Assembly (NCBI RefSeq): GCF_000525775.1
Contig: NZ_JALU01000002.1
Coordinates: 43,938 to 107,937, forward strand
Reading direction: 5' to 3'
Origin: Mogibacterium timidum ATCC 33093
GTDB taxonomy: Bacteria; Bacillota; Clostridia; Peptostreptococcales; Anaerovoracaceae
Length of the DNA: 64,000 nt
This document shows positions 42,804 through 52,072 of this stretch, one piece after another. Under the pieces are notes generated by a model that searched no databases, was not told where the DNA came from, and saw only the letters and a list, made by a program, of their open reading frames with translations. The translations under genes and the position numbers were made by a program. Position 1 is the stretch's first letter, and each line of letters opens with the position of its first letter.

Positions 42804-44855
42804 CTATTTATCTTTCTTCTCTTCTTCGCTGACCTTCTTCGCTCTGATTGCCTTTGTACGAATCTCCTCGCAGATTGCGTTTACAAACTCGCCCAGAGGT
42901 TTGCTGCCTTCGTCTCCTTCGAATCTCGAACGAACGGAAACAGTTTTATTCTCAGCTTCCTGCTGTCCAACGACTAGCATGTAAGGGAGCTTCTCCATCT
43001 GAGCCTTTCTGATCTTGTATCCGATTCGCTCAGAGCTGCTGTCGATTGTAACATCAACACCGTTTCTTCTTAGTTCAGCAAAGATTTCCTCTGAATAATC
43101 CTGATACTTATCGGAGATAGGAAGGATTCTAACCTGCTCTGCGCATAGCCAAGTAGGGAAGTTACCTGAATATTTTTCAATAAGCCAAGCGAGAGTTCTC
43201 TCGTAGCATCCGAGCGATGTACGGTGAATGATGTATGGACGCTTTTTCTCGCCATTCTTATCGATGTAGTACATATCGTATCTCTCGGCTAGGAACATGT
43301 CGAGCTGGATAGTGATCATTGTATCTTCCTTACCGTACACATTCTTTGCCTGAATGTCTAGCTTAGGCCCGTAGAATGCAGCTTCACCGGAAGCCTCCGT
43401 GTAATCGAGCCCAATCTCGTCAAGGATATCGCGCATTGCAGCTTCAACCTTATCCCATTCTTCGGCAGTGCCGAGGTACTTGCCAGGGTTTTCAGGATCC
43501 CACTTTGACATTCTATATGTAACCTCTCCCTCGAGTCCGAGAGTTGTGAGGCAGTGCTTAGCAAGCTTTACGCAGTTCTTGAACTCTTCGTCGACCTGCT
43601 CAGGTGTGCATACGAGATGACCCTCTGAAATCGTGAACTGACGAACTCTAGTAAGTCCGTGCATTTCACCGGAATCCTCGTTACGGAATAGAGTTGAAGT
43701 TTCGCCCATTCTGTAAGGGAGGTCTCTATAGCTGTGCTGCTTAGCCTTGTATACATAGTACTGGAACGGGCATGTCATAGGACGAAGTGCAAATGCATTT
43801 GCGTCAGCATCGTTCTCAACGAGGCTCAGGTCTTCTAGACCTCTGATCTCACGAGTTGCATCTTCTGCGTTGTTGAGATCGTCGAGGTTTTCGTAACCAA
43901 ATACAAACATACCGTCCTTGTAGTGGTACCAGTGGTCTGAAATCTTGTAAAGAGTCGATTTCGCCATCAGCGGTGTTCTCGTTCTCACGTAACCCCATTC
44001 GTAATCCTCAAGGTCTTCAATCCAGCGCTGAAGCTTCTGGATCATCTTAGTTCCCTTAGGGAGGAATAGAGGAAGTCCCTGACCTATGATGTCTACTGTT
44101 GTAAATAACTCCATCTCGCGTCCGAGTCTGTTGTGGTCTCTGTTCTTGATGTCAGCTAGGTACTCGAGATACTCCTCTAAGTCAGATTTCTTGTTGAAGG
44201 CAGTACCGTAGATTCGAGTGAGCATCTTGTTGTGCTCATCACCTCTCCAGTAAGCACCGGAGCTTGAAGTTAGCTTGAACGCCTTAATCTGCTTAGTGCT
44301 CATCAGGTGCGGTCCTGCACAGAGTTCGATGAAATCTCCTTGCTGATAGAAAGAAATAATCTCGTCCTCCGGAAGGTCTTCGATGAGCTCAACCTTGTAT
44401 GGCTCATTTCTCTCTTCAAATAGCTTTATAGCTTCATCTCTAGGAAGTGTAAAGCGAGTAATCTCGTCACCCTTCTTGATGATTTTCTTCATCTCTGCCT
44501 CTATCTTATCGAGATCCTCTCTAGTGAGAGCCGGCATGTCAAAGTCGTAGTAGAAACCGTTTTCGATTGAAGGACCAATTGTCATCTTAGAATCAGGATA
44601 TAGATTCTTAACAGCCTCTGCGAGCACGTGAGAACATGTGTGTCTGTACGCATGCTTTCCCGCATCGGAATCAAATGTGAGAATGTTAACCTCAGCATCC
44701 TTATCCACAACAGTTCTGAGGTCACAGACCTCTCCATCAACTTCACCAACGCAAGCAACTCTCGCGAGACCATCGCTTAGGTCTTTGGCGATGTCAATGA
44801 TGGACATCGGTGAAGCGTATTCTTTTTTGCTACCGTCTTTTAGTGTAATAATCAT
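42804..44855 (-). CDS. thrS: Threonyl-tRNA synthetase
   Basis: Charges tRNA-Thr. The 683-residue protein has a TGS domain (ITLKDGSKKEYASP), the editing domain with YRHTCSHVLAEAV and its distal GPHLMSTKQIKAF, the class II core with motif 2 (STLFRNEDSGEMHGLTRVRQ), and an anticodon-binding domain (CAEQVRILPISDKYQDYSEE). Length is slightly above the usual 640 or so. The start at 44855 is preferred over 44873 because AGGAG lies eight bases upstream. Expression is controlled by the T-box leader directly upstream. Confidence 0.96.
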   Translation of the reverse strand: MIITLKDGSKKEYASPMSIIDIAKDLSDGLARVACVGEVDGEVCDLRTVVDKDAEVNILTFDSDAGKHAYRHTCSHVLAEAVKNLYPDSKMTIGPSIENGFYYDFDMPALTREDLDKIEAEMKKIIKKGDEITRFTLPRDEAIKLFEERNEPYKVELIEDLPEDEIISFYQQGDFIELCAGPHLMSTKQIKAFKLTSSSGAYWRGDEHNKMLTRIYGTAFNKKSDLEEYLEYLADIKNRDHNRLGREMELFTTVDIIGQGLPLFLPKGTKMIQKLQRWIEDLEDYEWGYVRTRTPLMAKSTLYKISDHWYHYKDGMFVFGYENLDDLNNAEDATREIRGLEDLSLVENDADANAFALRPMTCPFQYYVYKAKQHSYRDLPYRMGETSTLFRNEDSGEMHGLTRVRQFTISEGHLVCTPEQVDEEFKNCVKLAKHCLTTLGLEGEVTYRMSKWDPENPGKYLGTAEEWDKVEAAMRDILDEIGLDYTEASGEAAFYGPKLDIQAKNVYGKEDTMITIQLDMFLAERYDMYYIDKNGEKKRPYIIHRTSLGCYERTLAWLIEKYSGNFPTWLCAEQVRILPISDKYQDYSEEIFAELRRNGVDVTIDSSSERIGYKIRKAQMEKLPYMLVVGQQEAENKTVSVRSRFEGDEGSKPLGEFVNAICEEIRTKAIRAKKVSEEEKKDK

Positions 44856-44885
44856 AATAAGAACTCCTTTCATTCGCGGAAGGAA

Positions 44886-45128
44886 TATAAAAAGCCCCTT
44901 CCGACAGTCAAATTGTCAGAAGGGACGCATACATTCGTATTCGTGGTTCCACCCATCTTCCGAAGCTCCTGCTCCGGCACTCTTTGAAGCTTTTAACGCG
45001 GCTAGGCGGGCAGGATTAGTGCCACTCGGAGGTGGTGTTCAGAGCGCCCTGTGCCGGAATGATCTCACCGTCCATCCCTCTCTCATAGCCTTAAAGCGAA
45101 CCTACTGTCCTCGTCATCGTTTTAATAA
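44886..45128 (-). promoter_or_regulatory. T-box leader (threonine)
   Basis: On the minus strand, the T-box sequence GGGTGGAACCACG (complement of 44943-44954 region) precedes a GC-rich terminator stem (about 44895-44924) followed by CTTTTTATA. Upstream are the stem I AG/GA elements (GATGACGAGGACAGTAGG and GAGAGAGGGATGGACGGTGA). The specifier is probably ACC at 45034-45036, within GAACACCACC. Uncharged tRNA-Thr would stabilise the antiterminator and allow thrS transcription. Confidence 0.93.
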
Positions 45129-45134
45129 TAAGTT

Positions 45135-45163
45135 ATACTACCACCGAGGGTATTAAATGTCAA
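45135..45163 (-). promoter_or_regulatory. Promoter of the thrS T-box transcript
   Basis: On the minus strand, TTGACA and TAGTAT are separated by 17 bases, just upstream of the T-box leader. Confidence 0.75.
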
Positions 45164-45264
45164 TGAATTTAGAGATGCAATCTGTTATAATTTAGCGGCA
45201 AAATCTGATATAATTCAAGGGCATGAACGCAAAGTTTCAAAGTGAAATTATGGGGTGAAAGATT

Positions 45265-45363
45265 ATGAATTCATATGTAAAAGAATACGCTGAATTGATA
45301 AGAGATTACGAAGCGAAGCAAGGTATCGAGAGTCGGTGCTTGCGTATAAAAAGCAAAAGATAA
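45265..45363 (+). CDS. Small ORF, 32 residues
   Basis: Starts with ATG 13 bases after GGGGTG and encodes MNSYVKEYAELIRDYEAKQG plus a basic tail ending KSKR. It lies 51 bases downstream of an extended -10 element (TGATATAAT at 45206-45214) and 19 bases upstream of the next gene's start. It is charged and probably helical. No family is recognised. It could be a real small protein or a translated leader. Confidence 0.4.
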   Translation: MNSYVKEYAELIRDYEAKQGIESRCLRIKSKR

Positions 45364-45382
45364 TTTGGAGGAAAGCTGTTTA

Positions 45383-45805
45383 ATGAAGATATATCAATAT
45401 TTTTTGATTGGGCTAAAAGAGACATGGGATAACAACTTCTTTAAAATAGTGGTATTTACCGTTGGAACCGTCATTCTTGTCTCGACGATACGCAAGCTGA
45501 TGATGGTCAGCAGGAGCGGCGGAAAATTTTCAGAACCTATACATATCTCAAATGGGAATGTATACATTCATAGCGGTATTGTTCCGGGGAACCGAGTGAT
45601 TCCTTTGAAGGAGCTCGAAGCGGTTGAGATACACTTTGTGCGCGGAAGGCGTCTAAATGGTCGCAGATATTTTATAGAGTTTGTGAGAAAAAAAGGGAGA
45701 AACAAGGGTATCATTATTGGAAATGATAAGGCCACTGAAGCGAGACTTACGCAGATTAAGAAGCAGCTGAAGAAGAACAAAGTCAAGGTTCGTGAGATAA
45801 AGTAA
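45383..45805 (+). CDS. Hypothetical membrane-anchored protein
   Basis: 140 residues, not recognised. One membrane helix (about residues 20-40, FFKIVVFTVGTVILVSTI) precedes a small beta-rich domain (ISNGNVYIHSGIVPGNRVIP, then LKELEAVEIHFVRGRRLNG) and a very basic C-terminal tail (TQIKKQLKKNKVKVREIK). The beta part looks like a PH-type domain. The start at 45383 has GGAGG 11 bases upstream. It appears to be co-transcribed with the small ORF before it and the gene after it. Confidence 0.65.
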   Translation: MKIYQYFLIGLKETWDNNFFKIVVFTVGTVILVSTIRKLMMVSRSGGKFSEPIHISNGNVYIHSGIVPGNRVIPLKELEAVEIHFVRGRRLNGRRYFIEFVRKKGRNKGIIIGNDKATEARLTQIKKQLKKNKVKVREIK

Positions 45806-45828
45806 GTGAAGGGAAATAGGTTAGTATA

Positions 45829-46482
45829 TTGGAAAACAAGAAAAAAGCGGTTCCTTGGAGAGAAGGGAAGGTCATATCGGTACGCCTTAGAGATGGGAGA
45901 TACATCTTGGCGCAGATGGTAAAATCGCCATACATGGTTTTCTTCAAGCTCTTTAGCGAGGATAACTCATGGGAAGGTGTGATTCTATCAAATGATAAGG
46001 TGTTGTTCTGTCATGCGGTTACGCGCCAGTGGAAGGCGCACAGTCCTATCGAGAGCATTAAAGGTGTAGAGCCGATTTCTGACTACGAGCTTCCAACCAG
46101 ATGGGTTCATACAGAAGGCCTAGGTCACAGAAGTCGAGAAATTATCGTCGACGGAGTAAAGCGAAGTGTGGTAATACTCGGCACTCGACTAGCATTGGTT
46201 GAAAGAGATATGATAGATAATAGCAAGAACAATGCACCGTGCGGACTCTATCATACGGTGGTTAAGTCTGGTTTAAAAGAAGCAGATTGGCCGATGGTTG
46301 AAAATATAGAAACTATGTCAGTCGAGATGTACCCGGGCTTGAATGAGCGGCTATACCTGTGTAGCCTTCTGGGGGAAAACGTAAATCCGGAGCTCGAGAT
46401 TTACCTTGGAAGACCGATTCCGGAAGTATATAACACATATGTAAAGATAATGTGCGGAGACAAAATCCACGATTACTGTTAA
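45829..46482 (+). CDS. Hypothetical soluble protein (possible Imm26-like)
   Basis: 217 residues starting at TTG with a weak AGG upstream. The N-terminus, REGKVISVRLRDGRYILAQM then VKSPYMVFFKLFSEDN, recalls Imm26-type immunity proteins, whose domain starts with a similar G-x-V-x-x-x-x-L-x-D-G-R-Y strand pair. That resemblance is weak. No toxin gene is nearby, so a toxin-immunity role is not supported. No membrane segments or metal-site motifs are seen. Confidence 0.5.
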   Translation: MENKKKAVPWREGKVISVRLRDGRYILAQMVKSPYMVFFKLFSEDNSWEGVILSNDKVLFCHAVTRQWKAHSPIESIKGVEPISDYELPTRWVHTEGLGHRSREIIVDGVKRSVVILGTRLALVERDMIDNSKNNAPCGLYHTVVKSGLKEADWPMVENIETMSVEMYPGLNERLYLCSLLGENVNPELEIYLGRPIPEVYNTYVKIMCGDKIHDYC

Positions 46483-46614
46483 TACGACGAATTAAAATCA
46501 ATACCTAGTTAAACCCCTTGAATCTGGAAGATGAAAAGGGGTATTATACTGGGTGCAGATTAATGGATTTAACCATGGTAAATCAAAATAAATCGAAGGA
46601 AAAGGGTGGACACA

Positions 46615-46938
46615 ATGGGAAATAGAGAAATGAAAGTTAAAGTTAATATGCCGGTACTCCCCGAGAGATTAGGGGGATACACAGTTACAGCAAATAGGTT
46701 CGACGACATGTTCCTAAAGCTCTTCGACAAAGAGCCTTACGGAATCAACTCGGAGATTAACCTTATCGCCGGGGACGAGAGAACTAGCGTTGAAACCGTA
46801 AGCATAGATAGAGGTGAGCGCTGTATGAGCATCAGCCTCAAGGTGGGATATCCAGAAGTATTTACTTCAGGTGAAGTGCTGAGTAGACTTGCTGAAGTGG
46901 TTGCTCCCTACAAGTGCGGTATCGAGAAGATAGCGTAG
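46615..46938 (+). CDS. Hypothetical small protein
   Basis: 107 residues, not recognised. It has mixed alpha/beta character with KVKVNMPVLPERLGGYTVTA near the start and LSRLAEVVAPYKCGIEKIA at the end. The start is taken as the ATG at 46615 with GGGTGG six bases upstream; an in-frame GTG at 46606 is the alternative. It lies upstream of asnS in the same direction, separated by 169 bases. Confidence 0.55.
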   Translation: MGNREMKVKVNMPVLPERLGGYTVTANRFDDMFLKLFDKEPYGINSEINLIAGDERTSVETVSIDRGERCMSISLKVGYPEVFTSGEVLSRLAEVVAPYKCGIEKIA

Positions 46939-47107
46939 AAAAGCAGCAGAATCGGGTGAGCTGCTCGGAAGTTTATGAAAACAACGAAAAATAACATGTA
47001 AATAGCTATAAAATGGCTCAAACACTCGATAAATCACATGTAAACGTGATACAATTAATAAATTCGTGCATTTGCGAGAACAAGACGGTAATAGGAAGGA
47101 TATACTA

Positions 47108-48502
47108 ATGAAAGATATTGAGATCAGAGAACTCTTCCGAAACAGAGAAGAGTATGCAGGTAAAGAGATTGTTGTCAGAGGCTGGGTGAGAGGTAATCGT
47201 GCATCCAATCAGTTCGGTTTCATCTCGCTCAATGACGGTACCTTCTTCACTCCTCTGCAGGTTGTGTACGAGGCATCTAAGATTGCAAATTATGACGAGA
47301 TATCCAAGGCTCGTCTCGCAGCCGGACTCATGGTTAAGGGGGTGCTTGAGCTGACCCCCGGAGCGCAGCAGCCCTTTGAACTCAAGGCAGCAGAGATTGT
47401 TGTCGAGGCTGATTCGATGGCAGATTATCCGCTCCAGAAGAAGCGTCACACTATGGAATACCTGAGAGAGATTGCACATCTTCGCCCTAGGAGCAACACC
47501 TTTTCAGCTGTATTCAGGGTTCGCAGCATCGTTGCTTATGCGATTCATAAGTTCTTCCAAGAGAGAGACTACGTATATGTACACGCTCCAATCATCACAG
47601 GTAGTGACGCAGAGGGTGCAGGCGAGATGTTCAAGGTTACTACGCTAGACCTTAACAACGCGCCAACTAACGAGGATGGTTCTATCGATTATTCGCAGGA
47701 CTTTTTCGGCAAGGAGACCAACCTCACTGTGTCGGGACAGCTCGAGGCAGAGGCGATGGCGCTGGCATTTAGAAATGTATATACATTTGGGCCGACGTTC
47801 CGCGCAGAGAACTCCAATACCGCCAGGCATGCGTCCGAGTTCTGGATGATCGAACCGGAGATAGCATTTGCAGACCTCGCTGATGACATGGATGTCGCAG
47901 AGGATATGGTAAAATACATCATCAACTACACGCTTGAGCATGCGCCTGAGGAGATGGAATTTTTCAACAAGTTCGTGGACAAGGGGTTGCTCGAGAGACT
48001 TCATAACATAATAAACTCGGATTTCGAGAGAGTTACTTATACCGAAGCGGTTGAGATGCTCAAGAAGGCTGACAAAGACTTCCGGTTCCCGGTTGAGTGG
48101 GGAATCGATTTACAGACCGAGCACGAGAGATATCTCACAGAGGAAGTGTTCAAGAAGCCTATCTTCGTAATCGATTATCCGAAGGAAATTAAGGCGTTCT
48201 ATATGAGGCTCAATGACGACGGCAAGACTGTTGCGGCTTGTGACCTGCTCGTTCCGGGCGTTGGAGAAATCATCGGCGGCAGTCAGAGAGAGGAGAGACT
48301 CGACGTGCTCGAGGCTAGGATGGACGAGATAGGCATGAACAGAGAGAGCTACGATTGGTATGTAGATCTACGCAGATACGGAGGCGTTAAGCACGCCGGA
48401 TACGGACTCGGTTTCGAGAGAATGATTATGTATCTGACAGGTATGAGCAACATCCGTGACGTAGTGCCGTTCCCTAGAACTCCTAAGAACGCAGAGTTTT
48501 AG
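47108..48502 (+). CDS. asnS: Asparaginyl-tRNA synthetase
   Basis: Charges tRNA-Asn. The 464-residue class IIb enzyme has an N-terminal OB-fold anticodon domain ([20 protein letters not shown]), motif 2 ([20 protein letters not shown]) and motif 3 ([20 protein letters not shown]) followed by FPRTP, which distinguishes AsnRS/AspRS. The start at 47108 has GGAAGG eight bases upstream, and a longer frame from 47066 is unlikely. No T-box is visible in the 169-base gap upstream. A terminator follows. Confidence 0.96.
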   Translation: MKDIEIRELFRNREEYAGKEIVVRGWVRGNRASNQFGFISLNDGTFFTPLQVVYEASKIANYDEISKARLAAGLMVKGVLELTPGAQQPFELKAAEIVVEADSMADYPLQKKRHTMEYLREIAHLRPRSNTFSAVFRVRSIVAYAIHKFFQERDYVYVHAPIITGSDAEGAGEMFKVTTLDLNNAPTNEDGSIDYSQDFFGKETNLTVSGQLEAEAMALAFRNVYTFGPTFRAENSNTARHASEFWMIEPEIAFADLADDMDVAEDMVKYIINYTLEHAPEEMEFFNKFVDKGLLERLHNIINSDFERVTYTEAVEMLKKADKDFRFPVEWGIDLQTEHERYLTEEVFKKPIFVIDYPKEIKAFYMRLNDDGKTVAACDLLVPGVGEIIGGSQREERLDVLEARMDEIGMNRESYDWYVDLRRYGGVKHAGYGLGFERMIMYLTGMSNIRDVVPFPRTPKNAEF

Positions 48503-48535
48503 AATATATTTGCAGCCAAATGCATTGATAAGCAT

Positions 48536-48586
48536 AAGCGGTGATGACTCGTTTCCGTGCAAGGGAACGGTGATTCGCCGCTTTTT
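48536..48586 (+). terminator. Terminator after asnS
   Basis: The outer stem AAGCGGTGA/TCGCCGCTT encloses a second hairpin (CGTTTCC/GGGAACG) and runs into TTTTT. Confidence 0.8.
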
Positions 48587-48710
48587 AAGCGCTTTTTAGT
48601 GACATTAAATTATTGTATTGAACAGGAACAACCTATGTTATACTTGTAACGAGAGTTTAAATTATTTTACGAGCTCAACAAAATATTAAAATCAATGGGA
48701 GGATCTAAGG

Positions 48711-50645
48711 ATGAAAGGTTATTCTACAGATAAGATTAGAAACGTCATACTTCTGGGACATGGCGGCTGCGGTAAAACAACTTTTCTTGAAGCGGCTCTG
48801 CTTGCCACCGGCGCAATCACCAGGATGGGCAAAGTAGAGGATGGTAACACCACATCGGATTACGACAAGATGGAAATTGAGAAGAAGCATTCCATCAGCA
48901 CTACACTCGTTCCGGTTGAGTACCAGGGATATAAGTACAATTTCCTCGATACTCCGGGCCTATTTGACTTCACGGGTGAGATTCGTTCAGCGCTCAGCAC
49001 AGCTGCATCATCGATTATCATGGTGGATGCATCCGCGGGAGTACAGGTAGGAACCGAGAAGGCGTGGGAGGAATGCAGCAAGCATAAGAATCCTAAATTC
49101 ATAGTCCTCACCAAGATTGATAAAGATAACGTAGACGTTGACAAGGTAGTGGCGCAGCTGAGAGAGAAGTTCGGCAACTCGGTAGTTACCGATGATGATA
49201 AGGATGCTCTCAACGAAGCGGTTGCAGGTACGGATGAGGCTCTGATGGAGAAGTTCTTCAACGATGAGCCGTTTACAGAAGAAGAATTCTATAACGGACT
49301 GATGACGGGAATTGCAACAGGAGATGTAGTTCCAATCATCAAGATGTCGGCCAAGACAGGCGAGGGTGTTGACGAGGTGCTCCGCTCTATCAACAGGTAT
49401 GTGCCGATGCCTACCGACCACCCGCCATATTCAGCTAAGAATATCAAGGGCGAAGACGTTGAGGTTACTACAGATCCGGCAGATAAGCCGGTTCTCTGGA
49501 TATTCAAGACCAAGGCGGATCCGTTCCTTGGCAGGATTTCCTACGCAAAGGTTATAACCGGAACTGTCAAGGCAGGGCAGGAGCTGTACAATGCGCGTTC
49601 TCAGAAAATGGAAAAGCTCGGCTCTATGTTCTACGTTAGAGGTAAGTCACAGGTTCCGGCAACCGAGGCTGTGGCCGGGGATATATTTGCACTAGCTAAG
49701 CTGGCAGGTACCAGGACAGGCGATACCCTATCCCCCAAGAGCGAAGGCATCAGCTTCGAGCCAATCGACTTCCCTAAGCCTAACTACTTCATAGCAGTGC
49801 AGGCTAAGGATAAGAACGATGAGGAAAAGATGGCGCAAGGACTGTTCAAGCTCATGGAGGAGGATCCGTCATTTGAGCTGGTGAGAAATCCGGAGACTCA
49901 TCAGTCACTGCTCGGTGGGCAGGGAGATCTCCAGATAGGTATCATCAAAGAGAAGCTCAAGAAGAATTACGGCATAGATGTTGTGACAGTTCCTCAGAAG
50001 ATCGCATACAGAGAGACTATCAAGGGCACCTCGGATGTGCAAGGTAAGCACAAGAAGCAGTCAGGTGGAGCCGGGCAATATGGAGATGTGCATATCAGAT
50101 TCTCTCCATCCACGGAAAATTTTGAGTTCTCCGAAGAGCTGTTTGGAGGAGCAATCCCTAAGAGCTATGTTCCGGCTGTTGAGAAGGGTCTGCTGGAGTC
50201 CATGGAGAAGGGGCCTCTTGCAGGCTGCAAGGTTGTCAATATCAAGGCGGTTCTGTACGACGGCTCGTATCATGATGTAGACTCCAACGAGATGGCGTTC
50301 AAGATTGCCGCTTCTCTCGCATTCAAGAAGGGGATCGTAGAAGCTAAGCCTTGTCTGCTGGAGCCTATTATGAAGCTCGATATTACAGTTCCTGAGAAGT
50401 ACACAGGAGACGTGATGGGGGATATGAACAAGCGCAGAGGACGCATCCTCGGCATGGATCCGGCGGATGACGGCAAGACCTGCCTGCACGCAGAGGCGCC
50501 GGAGGCAGAACTCTTCGATTATGCAATTGTGCTCAGAGCTATGACTCAGGCAAGAGGCAGCTTCGAGATGGAATTCTCCAAGTATGAAGAGGTTCCGGCT
50601 AACCTGGCACAGAAGATCGTCGAGGCCCACAAGCAGGAGGCTTAA
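48711..50645 (+). CDS. Elongation factor G-like translational GTPase (EF-G paralogue)
   Basis: A 644-residue EF-G-like protein. Its GTPase motifs depart from canonical EF-G: G1 is GHGGCGKTTFLEA, G3 is DTPGLFDF, and G4 is LTKIDKD rather than NKxD. Domain IV retains GAGQYGDVHIRF, and the C-terminus has RGRILGMDP. It is about 50 residues shorter than canonical EF-G. This pattern fits the EF-G2 / EFGL paralogues of Firmicutes rather than the main translocase, and its role is not settled. The start follows GGGAGG. A possible promoter, with an extended -10 TGTTATACT, lies at 48636-48644. Confidence 0.87.
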   Translation: MKGYSTDKIRNVILLGHGGCGKTTFLEAALLATGAITRMGKVEDGNTTSDYDKMEIEKKHSISTTLVPVEYQGYKYNFLDTPGLFDFTGEIRSALSTAASSIIMVDASAGVQVGTEKAWEECSKHKNPKFIVLTKIDKDNVDVDKVVAQLREKFGNSVVTDDDKDALNEAVAGTDEALMEKFFNDEPFTEEEFYNGLMTGIATGDVVPIIKMSAKTGEGVDEVLRSINRYVPMPTDHPPYSAKNIKGEDVEVTTDPADKPVLWIFKTKADPFLGRISYAKVITGTVKAGQELYNARSQKMEKLGSMFYVRGKSQVPATEAVAGDIFALAKLAGTRTGDTLSPKSEGISFEPIDFPKPNYFIAVQAKDKNDEEKMAQGLFKLMEEDPSFELVRNPETHQSLLGGQGDLQIGIIKEKLKKNYGIDVVTVPQKIAYRETIKGTSDVQGKHKKQSGGAGQYGDVHIRFSPSTENFEFSEELFGGAIPKSYVPAVEKGLLESMEKGPLAGCKVVNIKAVLYDGSYHDVDSNEMAFKIAASLAFKKGIVEAKPCLLEPIMKLDITVPEKYTGDVMGDMNKRRGRILGMDPADDGKTCLHAEAPEAELFDYAIVLRAMTQARGSFEMEFSKYEEVPANLAQKIVEAHKQEA

Positions 50646-50767
50646 AGCAAGTGATAATTTGGGACACCCGAAGCACATTTCAAATCTCGGCCCATAAGCA
50701 GGATGTTGAACGAAAGTAAACTGCCGCATGCTTGAATTTTTATAAAATCTTAATAATTATAGAGCTC

Positions 50768-50807
50768 AATACCGGGTGAACCAACTGGCGTACCCGGTAT
50801 TATTTTG
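50768..50807 (+). terminator. Terminator after the EF-G-like gene
   Basis: A perfect 10-bp stem, AATACCGGGT with ACCCGGTATT, is followed by ATTTTGTT. Confidence 0.85.
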
Positions 50808-50857
50808 TTATCATCAATAAATAACGGAATTTTGTTGGCGAGAGGATAACAACGAGG

Positions 50858-52072
50858 ATGAAATTCAGAGACAGATTTGATAAAAAATATCTTAAGCTTA
50901 TGGCATATGTGATACTTACTGTCGGCATGTCATATGCGCTGATACTTGTGATGGGTCAATATCAATCTATAAGCAGGATGATATTGCATGGCCTGAGCTG
51001 GGTAGGCGCGATTGTTAAGCCGGTCATTATAGGAGGAATAATTGCCTATATATTGCATCCGCTTGTGAGACTTGTGGAACGCCTGATAGTAAAGCTTGCG
51101 TCAGGATCCAAGCTTGGCAATAAGAACAGCGTGCGGCTTCACGCACTTTCGGTAGTATTATCGATAATACTGATTGCAATAGTGGCAACAGCAGCGATTT
51201 CTGCGATTGTATTTGCAATAACCAGACAGGTGCAAACCTTGAACTCAGGCAGTATTAACACTCTGATAAACAGCATCGTAAGCCAGGCTGAAGCATTCGA
51301 ACGAGGACTGAGGCTGTGGCTTTCAAAATACAATATAGGGGATGGCTTTGTAGTCAAATTTGAACAGAATCTGATAGGCTGGGTTACAAGGCTGCTAAAT
51401 AACGGAAGCGGACTCCAAACACTCTTCTCAAATATAGCCTCGGGTGCAAGCACACTGCTTTTCTCTATGATGTTTACAGTCTACCTCCTGTTTGATTCGG
51501 CGAATTTACGTAAATATTGGGGTTACGTGATAAGAACGTTCTGGTCACAACGTGCCAACGACAGACTGAATTACATATACAATGATGTCAACAAGGTGTT
51601 TAGCGGATATTTCCGAGGGGCTGCTCTCGATGGGCTTATGGTAGCGCTTCTAATCAGCATAGCGTTTACAATCGTTGGAATGCCGTACGGTGTGATGATA
51701 GGAGTAACCGCAGGAATTGCCAACCTCATTCCATATATGGGACCGATTGTCGGGTACGGGTTAACAATAATTTCAGGTGTAATAACAGGTGAGCTCAAGA
51801 CGATGCTTATCTCAATTATAATCATTTCGGCGGTACAGGTTATTGACGGCGCTGTTATAAATCCCAAGCTGCTGTCAAAGAGTATAGATGTACATCCTAT
51901 GCTTGTGATAATTGCGATTATTGCCGGCAATAAGGTAGGCGGATTTGTAGGAATGCTCGCGGCCGTTCCGGTGTCTGCTCTATGCAAAATATGGTTTGAA
52001 AGACTGGTTGAGAGAAGGTCAGGCAGACGTAATGCGTTAATACAGCCGGATAAGGAAAGGGTAAGGGAATAA
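50858..52072 (+). CDS. AI-2E family transporter (PerM-like)
   Basis: A 404-residue membrane protein of the AI-2E transporter / PerM family. Seven or eight helices are predicted, with a soluble segment in the middle (about residues 125-190). Signature stretches are GMPYGVMIGVTAGIANLIPY and MGPIVGYGLTIISGVITGEL in the second half, and VIDGAVINPKLLSKSIDVHP. Despite the name, transport of autoinducer-2 is shown for few members; some are Na+/H+ antiporters. The stop overlaps the next start by one base, linking it to the ABC exporter. Confidence 0.9.
   Translation: MKFRDRFDKKYLKLMAYVILTVGMSYALILVMGQYQSISRMILHGLSWVGAIVKPVIIGGIIAYILHPLVRLVERLIVKLASGSKLGNKNSVRLHALSVVLSIILIAIVATAAISAIVFAITRQVQTLNSGSINTLINSIVSQAEAFERGLRLWLSKYNIGDGFVVKFEQNLIGWVTRLLNNGSGLQTLFSNIASGASTLLFSMMFTVYLLFDSANLRKYWGYVIRTFWSQRANDRLNYIYNDVNKVFSGYFRGAALDGLMVALLISIAFTIVGMPYGVMIGVTAGIANLIPYMGPIVGYGLTIISGVITGELKTMLISIIIISAVQVIDGAVINPKLLSKSIDVHPMLVIIAIIAGNKVGGFVGMLAAVPVSALCKIWFERLVERRSGRRNALIQPDKERVRE

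Noticed and set aside
45829..46482. Toxin-immunity system (Imm26-like)
   Set aside because: Resemblance is weak and limited to the first strands, and no toxin or secretion gene lies nearby.
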